A stretch of DNA of 64,000 nt from Tubulanus polymorphus (Eukaryota; Nemertea; Palaeonemertea; Tubulaniformes; Tubulanidae), in the NCBI RefSeq assembly GCF_964204645.1, contig NC_134033.1, positions 10,326,231-10,390,230 of the forward strand. The letters are read 5' to 3'. The notes under the pieces were generated by a model, which had not been told where the DNA came from, did no database searches, and saw nothing but the letters and a program-made list of their open reading frames with translations. Shown piece after piece: positions 41,919-52,353 of the stretch (positions are counted from its first letter, which is position 1; the number at the start of each line of letters is the position of its first letter). Made by a program: the position numbers and the translations under genes.

Positions 41919-43711
41919 TCACAGCGATCCTCTGATGGATTTTAACTGAATCCTTGCTTGCCACTTTACCGTTGCCAATTTCCCATTCCTGTTATTTGGG
42001 GCTCTAAAAAAACTTGCCTCCTTCACACATTTCAAAACAGTAATCAGTAGCTTGTTCACGTGGTTGTCCGCCCTCCTCACACGGTCGACCCTCTTAATCG
42101 TTACACGTTCGTTCTTTTTTCCGAGTCCGCATTCTACACTACAACTACTCCATTCCGACCACTCGCCATACAAACCTGAACAAACGCATACGAATTAAAA
42201 TCCTGAACTGCTCAATGATTATCTGTATATCGACACGAAACTATGTACCAAATAGTGTCGACGTGGAGAAGAAATTGGGCCTTGAAATTTTGTGTCAGTC
42301 AGTCATTGTAAAAACTAATGCAACGGGAATAAACGGGTGTGAAAATATTCAAAGACGGGGCCAAACACGGTGTCAGCTAATCAGATAGCAGGAATTCTAA
42401 TTATAAACTCTCACTGCATCAAAACATTGTAAGAGTGCCATTCCCATATGCAATCACAATGGCCCAAGAGTTCGAATCCCGCGTAGCTCCACACATATTT
42501 TGTTCACCTCCGATACGAAGTTACCGGTCTCCATGGGTACAGGTCATCAAAGCCCATGCGGTCTCCACGGGCATGGACATATAGATTTTAAATGGCCCGA
42601 ATGAATTCCATTACCAATAAATTGAGTAGTTTGAAATTCTGGGCCAATGTAAATCACCCCCGGGTATAATTCTAGTATATGTATAATAGGGGCTGTTGAA
42701 AGATTACCTAACGCGTATGGGGTTAGCAGTAGGGGTGTTAAAAAGTTTGTTAAAGCAGGTTAAAGATTGTTACAAAGGGGCCTGAGGGGGTTGTTTGGTG
42801 TATCACCATCTGTTACATTACAAACTGTTGGAATTTCTCGGTAGATGAATCGCGAATCACCTTTTTGGCGTAAAACCAGGACAGGAGTGAAGATGGGTAA
42901 TTTTCTAATGATAATGCTCTGTCTAACTCAGGAACTGTTAAACATTGAATACAACATCAACATAACTCATAAAGAATCAAAAGTTTAAGTTCCAAACTGT
43001 TACGTGGTAAAGAATTTAGCAAAAATTTCGGGGATGTGACATTATCGTATTGTTATTTTAATCTTTATCGTAATTGGATTATTAGGTAATGTAATAATAT
43101 AAAAGCGACTCTGCTGGGGCCAAATTGGCACCGATCAGGCCCGAGTTGTCAAATTTTACCCGTGCCTAAACAGAGAGCGCGCTCACACGCAAATCACCAA
43201 ATCGATACTAAAAAATGCTCGAACAAAGCGAAGTTAATCATTTCCAAACTTAAGCACCGGACAAGATGATTGCGTTTGAATTGTTACAGGTTCCGGAATT
43301 GACTCACTTCGTTTTGCTTTAGCATTGTTTAGTATCGAGTGAGTGGCACGGGGCAAATTTGGCTCGAGCCCTCTCCCGTGCCAATTTAGCCAGGGCCAAA
43401 TCGTCTCCGTGTGATCGCAGCCTACCCCCCCCCCCCCTATCGCCAATCTCTCTCGTTCCTCCTCACAGCCCGTACTTACCTAATGGGAACTGCGCCGAAA
43501 CGTTTTTCGTTGATACGAAAACGAACGTAAAGAAAAGTAACACATTTCTACTGAAATATAAAATCCCAACAGTGCTGTAGAGGCGGACTACGTCTGTTAA
43601 GTGTCCGGTCTGCGTGGCGTTTGTATTTAGTGATGTGATATGACGTGTAAGGAATTGCAATCGTGTTACCACCACCAGACACCACGCGATGATTGATTCG
43701 AATAACCACAT
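41919..43711 (-). CDS. Small secreted thrombospondin type 1 repeat protein (partial model)
   Basis: Two exons that join in phase: 43711-43480 and 42175 downward. The first ends with a strong signal-peptide-like core (NVLLFFTFVFVSTKNVSA) and a GTAAGT donor; the start at 43711 is the first in-frame ATG but adds 60 residues ahead of the signal, so a different 5' exon is possible. The second exon starts YGEWSEWSSCSVECGLGKK, a textbook TSR with its Trp ladder and Cys-Ser-x-x-Cys-Gly, and reaches the third Cys about 35 residues later. The frame stays open to a stop at 41919, but a GTGAAG donor at that last Cys may lead to a further exon. TSRs bind glycosaminoglycans or other extracellular partners; no function can be named. 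Confidence 0.6.
43298..43425. repeat. Direct repeat, copy 2
   Basis: See 41611-41745. This copy is followed by a C run (43427-43438) and has an additional internal inverted CCCGTGCCAATTT/AAATTTGGC segment. Confidence 0.55.
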
Positions 43712-44339
43712 TGTTGACCGGTAAATTAAAATCAAACTTGACCAAACAATTTGAAATATAGATTTTGAACGATTATGAAATACGCGGCCATAACCGTTGA
43801 CAAAAATCGGATAATTATATTATACTGTTTCATTGTCAATAAGTGTATATGTAAATCTTGCAACTAATTTTATTGCTAAAATAATATAAATACAATATTC
43901 ATTTTGCCATGTGTATATGCAGTTAAATTATACTGACAATTTACCACGGCCGGATGCTTGGAAAGCCAATAAAGGCTGTGTCCCGTAGGGGTCCAAGCAC
44001 CCAGAAGAAAAAACATGAAAATCTAATGAAATTTGAGCAGAATGAAAAATGATGCTGACAAAATGGGAACGCGAAATGGGAGTAGTCCGTCTGCTGTAGA
44101 AGTTTTAGATCCTCCGGTTTGATTGACTAATTTCAAAGGATCGTTATTCGTATTTTTTTTACTTTAAGTGACTTGAGATCAGAATTAGATTTGGGTTCAA
44201 TGATCATTTTTATACCGACATAATTGACGTGAAATTTGATGATGTTGATGACAGACGGCGTGTTTCAGCTGTCTCATACTTTAAGCCTATCGTAATGGAC
44301 CAATTAGTATTGTTATCCTGCAATATAATGACAAAAGAA

Positions 44340-44525
44340 AATGCGATTTTTGGAAGTTTTTTTTCGAGTTTGTAACTCAGAATAAACTAGTTTTCTCAGT
44401 TAAATGCGATTTTCGAAGAAAACTAGTTCATTCCGAGTTACAAACTCGGAATTAACTTCGAAAATCGCATTTAACTGAGAAAACTAGTTTATTCCCAACT
44501 CGGAATTAACCTCGAAATTTTCTTT
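44340..44525. repeat. Nested palindromes
   Basis: Three alternating copies of the blocks GAGTTTGTAACTC, ACTAGTTTTCTCAGTTAAAT and GCGATTTTCGAAG in both orientations, able to fold in more than one register. No flanking target duplication was recognised. Confidence 0.65.
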
Positions 44526-44849
44526 TAGTAGATATGTCCCCAAGACGCTTCCTTACACCACGAACCGTATTGTCTGATAATATAAGGATCGTCGAAAGGT
44601 AAACTCAAAATCAGTCGACCTTTTCTGGGAACAAAAAAGGTAACACACAGCCGACTTGTGTGATCCAACCGACCCATTTCGTAAGCTGGTGGGCACTCGG
44701 TAGATACAGATATAAGAATGATTGATTGATCAAAGCATCTTCAAAATTTCCCTTGAAAATTTAAAAAAATGTGTAAAATGTGCTGGTTTCGGCAGTCAGC
44801 CATCTTGATTCTGATCAGGTCAGTTTCTGGGTACAGGATCACCGACGGG

Positions 44850-44970
44850 GCATTATTCCTGTTATATATGTGCACTATTGTGCCCATAATTTGCTCCGGC
44901 AAATAATTCGAACTCGGGTCGACAAGGCACTAGCCCAGTGACACTGCTACACCACCGAGGCAGCCAAAAT
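44850..44970 (-). other. tRNA-derived SINE-like sequence
   Basis: On the minus strand GCCTCGGTGGTGTAGCAGTG resembles an A box and CGAGTTCGAATTATT a B box. It lies beside GCATTATTCCTGTTA, shared with the element at 29678-30154, which supports a common tRNA-containing repeat. CAGTGACATCAACTCC appears twice downstream (45029 and 45291). Confidence 0.45.
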
Positions 44971-45809
44971 ACATTTGGAATGATTTACCTACACATAACC
45001 CTCAACCTAACCTTTATCCGTTTTCCCAGTGACATCAACTCCTATGTATACTCGTCCACTATAGAGTATTGGGAGGCAATGACTTTTCGCGGACGAATTT
45101 ACATGGAGGCAAGAAAGAAAGAGATAGGGGGAGGTGGGAGGGAGCCAAAAAAGCGGATCGTAAGTCAACACCCAGAGGGGAAACGTGAGGGTCTATCCAG
45201 CCACAACGTCCACCGAGTCTTCAGGCAAACTGTGTATTGTCAGATAATTACATTGGTGTCGCTGATGTCACTGAGAAACTATCCGTTTCCCCAGTGACAT
45301 CAACTCCCCCTGTATACACAGGGGTTTGGCAATGGGCTTGGATTTTATTTCCGGGTTGTTGATACTCTCGCGAGAATGGCGCTAAATATGAACTGCGAAT
45401 AAATTCAAAATATCACAGAAATACCTCGTGTTGATGTTGTTTATTTATCCGCTATAAGGTTCCGATAAACAATTGGTCGTTATCGTTAAGGATCATCATC
45501 AGACGGTCGTCACACTTTACTATATAAAATCACAAGGGATGAAACGCCTTCAGAGTTGTGCCAGCCAGAAAGTTGGGACAGTCACGTGACATTTTGATGA
45601 TGTCATCACATTTAAAACTTTAACATGAAAAGTTAACATATTCACAGACCGATATCAAAGAGTCAGATTATGATTCATATGAAATTAATAACTTATAAAG
45701 AATAAATTATGATCAAATATTAATCAAAATTAATTCATAGACAAAAATGCATTTGAATGTAAGTTATTCTCAAATATTTTTCGTATCATAGTTTCCATCT
45801 TAGATGCTT

Positions 45810-46113
45810 CAGGGAGGGAGGGAGGGAGGGAGGGAGAGGGAGAGGGAGAGGGAGGGAGAGGGAGAGGGAGGGAGAGGGAGGGAGGGAGAGGGAGAGGGAG
45901 AGGGAGGGAGAGGGAGAGGGAGAGGGAGAGGGAGAGGGAGGGAGGGAGAGGGAGAGGGAGAGGAAGAGGGAGAGGGAGAGGGAGAGGGAGAGGGAGAGGG
46001 AGAGGGAGAGGGAGAGGGAGAGGGAGAGGGAGAGGGAGAGGGAGAGGGAGAGGGAGAGGGAGAGGGAGAGGGAGAGGGAGAGGGGGAGGGGGAGAGGGAG
46101 AGAGAGAGGGGGG
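45810..46113. repeat. GGGAGA microsatellite
   Basis: Almost pure GGGAGA hexamer array of about 300 bases, starting as GGGA tetramers. Long open frames on both strands here (Ser-Leu or Gly-Glu repeats) are artefacts. A second GGGAGA array starts at 63940 and runs off the window end. Confidence 0.95.
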
Positions 46114-47423
46114 ATGGGAAGACGTCTAGATATTTCCAAACAAGCTTATAGGCTTAACAGCAAACCTCTCTTCCCTAAACTTACAAAGTCATGAGAAAAC
46201 TTGACTTGTGTATGTAAACGATAGATATACAAATACAGGTCTAAACAATCAGGCAGCTGCTTCTTGATGGTAGACTACCACAGTGCATGTTCAACCTGGG
46301 GCAATTTAGTGCACATGCAGTGGATCAGATAATAATGATAAAAGCTAACTATAATACAAGTGTATAGCAGCCCGAGATATCTCAATAATAACAATAATAA
46401 AATGTGAGTGTAAAAATGTAAAATTTGTGAGCAGTATTCGCTGTTAATAATAAGACATACTAAAACTAAAACCAAACTACGTGTAATACATTCTAGACAA
46501 AAATGTTACCGGCCTCGCTAGCCATATACTTAGCTAGCACAACCATTAACCCTTTAGCCATTGCTTGCCACAAAATTTTTTCTGTCCAACATCACTAGTT
46601 GGCAAAAAATCTTTACAGCCCAACCTCACTAGTTGGTGCAAAATCTTTTCTGTCACTGAGAAACAACCCAAACCCTCTGGACCATATAGATCTTTATTGA
46701 ATGCATTATGAAATGAGATACAGTTTTGAATAAGTGAATTTGACGCGTCATTTGACGTGTCAAAAATTCTATTCTAATTTTGACAGTATTTCCATGCCAT
46801 AGATAAGACAACGAATAATTCAATCAATTAATTACAAAATTATTGCCCATATGGCAACCACACACTGGGGCTAGACGTAGCACGTAGTACAGGCAGAAGT
46901 TTCGGCACCATCATTTTCATTTTGACTGCACCTTCCCCGCTTCAGAGCTGCCGCCGCAATGAGCTGTACAGTGAATCGACAGCGTCATGTAACGTATCGA
47001 TCAGTTTATAGCGAGAACAACCAACATTGGCAATAGAGAAATCTCTATACTGAGTCTATACTGACTGAGCATTCGTACGTGTAATTCATGTATCAAAGAT
47101 CAGTGCAGTTTAAATACACGACGATTAATAAAGTAGGTGATAACGTAATCAAGTGACCTACGTCCAGTCCAGCTGAGGTGAGTATATTATACGTTTTATC
47201 GCTCGATCTCAAGTCACTATAACAGTACCGGTATAGACCCGTGTTGTACGTACGTATTAAGTATTCATCGTTCTGATTGCTGATTGCGTCACTTTCATTT
47301 CTGTTCTTTGTGGGCGACATTTGTAATAGACAAAAATCTATAGCACTACGTACGTATACTGTGAACAATTGGATCGATGAATTTTGTAAATCGTAGGCCC
47401 TAGAATGTGATCATTCGATTCTT
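46114..47423. other. No gene recognised
   Basis: No supportable exon. A small duplication of CATCACTAGTTGG / CCTCACTAGTTGG is at 46590-46640. Confidence 0.35.
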
Positions 47424-47627
47424 GAGGAGAGAATCCCACAATGATAATAAAAAGTCCGAAAATGAAACTTCGAGATAGTAGTTTATTCAACGTTTCGACT
47501 ATATCCTAATAGTCATCTTCAGGAATAATGGAAGATGACTATTAGGATATAGTCGAAACGTTGAATAAACTACTATCTCGAAGTTTCATTTTCGGACTTT
47601 TTATTATCATTGTGGGATTCTCTCCTC
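47424..47627. repeat. Near-perfect 204-bp palindrome
   Basis: Arms of about 98 bases from GAGGAGAGAATCCCACAATG to its complement, with a centre of about 10 bases (AGGAATAATG). The arms differ at few or no positions, so the structure is young or actively homogenised. It would form a long hairpin or cruciform. Confidence 0.88.
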
Positions 47628-47934
47628 ATCGCGTCAACACGGATATTGTGTTTTACCTATCGTCATTCGATTCTTAATTGCATGTGGAGAGTGCGTTTTG
47701 ATATCCCAATTGTATTCATAGAATATGGGTTAAGGCGTAAATGTCCTTGTTGACACAATAATTAAGACTTGTAAAACCAAACTTGTACCTTACATTTTTA
47801 ACGTCCACTCCAGTTTTATTTTGTACTTATATATCATACTCGTAGGCTACGAATATTTACTTGCAACTGACATTTAGGAACTGCATATGCACCAATGCAG
47901 GGACAAGTAGAACACGCAGTGATACGTTTAAGTA

Positions 47935-48075
47935 GGATCAGCAGAGAACGGTACCGACCAGCAGGGACCAGTAGGACCAGCAGTGATAAGTAGAAAACCA
48001 TCAAGGATCAGTAGAACCAGCATTCTAAGGACCCGCGGATCGGGACCCGTAGGACCAGTTACCAGCAGGGATCAG
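47935..48075. repeat. Degenerate AGGACCAGCAG minisatellite
   Basis: About a dozen loose copies of GACCAGCAGGGA/GATCAGTAGAAC-type units of 10-13 bases. Confidence 0.55.
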
Positions 48076-48423
48076 GAATAACACGCTCGTACAGTATGTA
48101 TTTTACTATGCTCAATACTAGTTGTTAGGCCATTCAAAATTGCTATTCAATTTCCAAGCACGAAAAATTGAAAAGAGATAACAACGCCGATTTATTGATG
48201 CGGATGGAAGTATAAAGTAACACACTAGCGGGAGTGCTCATTTCACTTAACTAACCCGATTTTCGTAATCCCACAATAAATGAATTTATCTAAAATGCTA
48301 GAAATATTTCGGGTGGTTGCTACCATTTTCTTCAGTCTAAGACTTGCCAAATAAGAACACAGTATGCGGGCGTATGTATACAAATATACATATATGAAAT
48401 AAGATACGAAATAAGATTTTCTA

Positions 48424-49101
48424 TCCTCGCTTGCCAGGACGGTTTGATTTGCCGCCCACTGAAGCTCACGCCTGTATAAACCCTGGCCGCAAACCATTCA
48501 TTGTTGTCTATTACATCGCCACATTTTCTTGGGGGGGGGGGGACTGGTTCCAGCCCGGCGCCCACGGTCTGATTGGCTAGACTGTTGGGTGCCGCCGAGC
48601 GGGAACCTGTCCGCCCAAGGAATCGCGTGTGCGATGTTATATAGCGCTTTTACGAAATTGAATCTGATTCGGTTTAGCTAAATCCGAAATTCGATGTCGG
48701 AAAACAAAAGGTTTAGTTAATCGAATCGTTTTTCGTAAATGAGTCGAATCGATTCGACTCATTTACGATCATCATTAATAATAATAATTATTGATAGATG
48801 ATGGTCTTAAGCCCGCGGTCGAAGAGGACGCCATGTTGGATTTCAATGACTAAATCGCCACTAACTTGCTCGCCGAGCAAGTTACGTCGATTTAATAAAT
48901 CAATTTACTAAACCGCGTCCATAAACGAGTTGATTTACCAAACCCGATTCACTAAACCGCGTGCCGTAAACGTGAAGCTTAAATCGATTTACAAAGATTC
49001 AGTTTCGTAAAAGCGCCTATAGACCATTGAAGTGGTTGCGGCCAGGTTTTGTGTTGGCAGGAGCTTCAGCGGGCGGCAATCAAACCTTGGCAAGCAAGGA
49101 T
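48424..49101. mobile_element. Foldback element with nested second element
   Basis: Outer arms: ATCCTCGCTTGCCA..ACGGTTTGATT, GCCGCCC, CTGAAGCTC and CCTGGCCGCAA at the left, all found inverted at 49020-49101. Inside, 48641-49020 has its own ends (AGCGCTTTTACGAAATTGAA and, from the right, AGGCGCTTTTACGAAACTGA) and many AAATCGATTT-like self-complementary motifs, including GAGTCGAATCGATTCGACTC near 48741. Confidence 0.7.
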
Positions 49102-49589
49102 GATGATTTTTCTGACGCGCGCGGTGATGAGAAACACGGTTTCATTTGTTGAATAGTAATAGTGTAACTAATCTACTTACATATAAATATTTTGTCGGGG
49201 AATTGATATTAGATCGTGGTTTTCTAAGGTTTATATTCATTATTTATAGGTACTCGGTATGAACTCATGGCAGTGTGAACTTACCCGATAGCGTTATTCG
49301 ATTAACATCGTCGGCTATTCAAAGTTTTCAGGATTACATGTATTTGAATTCAGTAGTGTTTATATCAATTTGTAACTGTACAATTCTGCAACGCTTATCA
49401 AAGTCTGAACATTCTATGATAAAATCAGTTCATGTTATAACAACCGGATAATGTATGCAACGTTGCAGACATTCTCACACATCTAACAGAACATATCGTA
49501 TTTATTTTCGATTTATTGTAGGATCGGAGATTGTATTCTAAAAATCTCAACTCATTGATCATGAATTGATTCGCTGGTGGCCGGTAAGT

Positions 49590-51682
49590 ATGAAGAAGGA
49601 TACAGGTTGGGCCTGGATGGTCGTATTCGCCTCGTTTTCGCTGCGTATTTTCTCGTACGGTCTCACCACTACGACCGGTATTCTATACGTGGTTTTTAAA
49701 GAGGAATTTCAGCGCAGTAGCGGCATGACGTCAATCGTAGGGTCGCTGGCAAACGCAACCAGGTAATAACCGGCCTCGATCCATTCAGTTCCAATAAAAC
49801 ATTACAAATCAGACGAAATGATGTAGAATTGTATTTGTAGTTTTTTTCTGGGCCCATTGTCGAGTATATTGGCACATCGATTTGGTAACCGGATAGTAGT
49901 GATGGTGGCCGGTTTTATTGCCGCTGTTGGACTCATTTCATCCATGTTCGCGTCCAGTCTCGTCTGGTTAATGATAACATACGGGTTAATAACCGGTAAG
50001 GCAACGTCACGCGCGCTCATCTGAATCCGTTACCACGCGTGCACAGCGTGACCGAGTGGGTTCGAATCCCATTTCTACCTCTTATTGATTTTTTTGATAA
50101 GACTTTTCTATTTTTAAATTTCAGGTTTAGGTTTTGGTTTGACGGTAGTTCCAGGTAGCTGCGTAGTTGCTGAATACTTCGATAAGAAACGTAACTTTGC
50201 TATGGGTCTAGCGTCATCCGGGGGCGGACTGGGTAGCTTTATCTTTCCCCCTCTTTTACAAGCGCTCATCAATGCTTACGGTTGGAAAGGTATGAAAGAT
50301 AGATAGAGATCAGTCAATCCATAGGGTTCGAGTTTGATTTTCTTCTCAAATTTTTTGAAAAGTCAAATCTCAAATTTTCTTCCCTTGCGGTACATATATG
50401 AACTAACGAGTACGTATGCTTTTCTCCTCATTCACAGGAGCGATGTTCATTTCCGGTGCCCTGGCGCTGAACGTAACCGCTTGCGGTGCCATCTACCGGC
50501 CAACGTCCGAACTACGAGAAAATCAACCGAATGGGAAAACGAGTAAAAACCACGTGATCGAGCGGACGAACTGTGGTGATAAACTGGATGAAAAAGTTAC
50601 CTTTTTGAACTCGGCAGCAGCTGATAGCGATGGCAAACATAGCGTGGATGAAAGTGGTCTGAATCCGAATACTGATGGGACTAGTCAGATTCGGACTACT
50701 GGCCAGACTTGTCGTAATCGGCCTTCTGGGCAGACTAAACCGAAAGCGTTTCATGGCGAAATGTTCACAAATAAAAGATTCCTCGTTTTATGTTTAAATA
50801 ACGTGTTGGCGACGCTCGGATTTTCCATTATTTACGTTCATTTAATCGCATACGCTAAAATCGCAGCCGGTATCGATCCGGACAAGAGCGCCTGGCTCTT
50901 CACCGTCATGGGATCGATGAATCTATTCGGCAAATTCGGATTCGGAATACTGGCAAACCACCCCGCTATATCGGAACACGTTTTGTATATTATCTCACTG
51001 GGCATTGGCGGAATAGTTACCGTATCGTTACCATTGTTACCGACTAAATTACCATATTTAATGGCGTACGCTTCGACCGCTGGTTTGAGTATATCGGCTA
51101 TAGGTGGCGCTCTACTACCAGCTCTTCTCGTTGACTATGCCGGTTTGGAGGCACTTTCGTCGACGTATGGAGTTTTACTAATAACAAACGGTATCGGGTT
51201 CTTTAGCGGGGCCCCGATCGCGGGTAATCATCATTCAGTTCCACAATTTTAGAATCAACACAGAGGGTGCAAGGCTCATATTGAATCATGCACATTGATT
51301 ATTTGAAGGTCTACTATTCGACCACACCGGAAATTATCACACCTCCTTCTACCTGGCGGGAACGGTCATTCTGGTCAGTTCGTTTATCATGCTGTTACCA
51401 TGGAGATATATGGCGAACGACACTCGACTGATGACGTCACCAGAACCGGATCTAACTAGTCTAGATTTGGAGCAGAGGCAGAGACAACTGTCACCGAACT
51501 CGAAGCGACTTCATTTATTAGAACGAAATTTTGTCGGTTCAGTCGAAGGCCTGTAAGTTTGAGCGAGTAAACTCTGATTCACTGTTAGACCGTTTTCTGT
51601 TCAATTTACATTTCGTATTTTCAGAGACCGCGTTATAGTCAGTCATCAAGATCTCCATTCTATTGGCTCGAATGAAAATTGA
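49590..51682 (+). CDS. Monocarboxylate-transporter-like MFS carrier (SLC16 family)
   Basis: Plasma-membrane carrier of the SLC16 type; substrate unknown. Six exons: 49590-49762, 49841-49995, 50125-50289, 50438-51223, 51309-51552, 51625-51682; 1581 nt, 526 aa, all in phase. The first helix carries DTGWAWMVVFASF, the family N-terminal motif, and the helix 5 region YFDKKRNFAMGLASSGGGLG matches the second family signature. A hydrophilic loop of about 110 residues lies between the two six-helix halves (in exon 4), as usual. GAPIAG near 420 begins helix 11. Exon 5 contains a TAA two bases beyond its donor GTAAGT; splicing to exon 6 gives a slightly longer C-terminus, while retention of the intron gives ...VEGL-stop. 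Start is the ATG at 49590; it sits just after a GTAAGT. A tRNA-like B box lies in intron 2 near 50060. Confidence 0.88.
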
Positions 51683-51864
51683 TTGACGACGAGGACACAG
51701 AATCACACAGAATCCACACGCAGCCGATTTAGAATAAATATTGGTGCACGCATAAACACTGTATAATATTCTCACTCCCTGTTGTGCGGACATACTACAG
51801 AAATATATAGATATGAGGAAAAACCGGGACCGCAGCATGCTCGCACAAAGGCGCCAGAACCTAC

Positions 51865-51870
51865 AATAAA
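51865..51870 (+). terminator. Polyadenylation signal of the MFS carrier gene
   Basis: AATAAA followed directly by GTTTTTTTTTGACTG, about 180 bases after the stop codon. A family P palindrome (51925-52020) separates it from the next gene. Confidence 0.65.
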
Positions 51871-52353
51871 GTTTTTTTTTGACTGACTCCCCTGGACTAA
51901 TGAACTCCATTTAACAGCACAGCTGGCCTAACTTAACCTGGGGGTTAACTCGCTTGAAATGAACGGAGTTACCACCGGGTTAAATTTGACACCCAGTCCT
52001 TAAAAACAGGTCCAGTTAATCACCAGTTGTGAGTTGTCTGAACACGGGTTCAGGCCACACGATCGGTTTTGTGACAAAGTGTACAGTGTAATGACATGTG
52101 ACGTTGTGTTTTCTATATATAGTACGTGAACCTCAATTATCGTTTTTTTTTTCACGTAACGGCCGCTGAGATATTACACAATACACTAACAGTATATATG
52201 CCACAGTCGTGTATAGAAAGCATATTATATACTATGTGTGTGTGTGTTACGATTCGTGTCAGGTGCGTACTAACAGTTGAATACTGAATCTCTACATTTC
52301 TCTATCTCTCTCACTCTATAACATCGCTTGCTATCAACGTGGATCGAATCGAA

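Noticed and set aside
45786-46151. Long Ser/Leu and Gly/Glu/Arg open frames on both strands
   Set aside because: Direct product of the GGGAGA microsatellite; no other coding sign.
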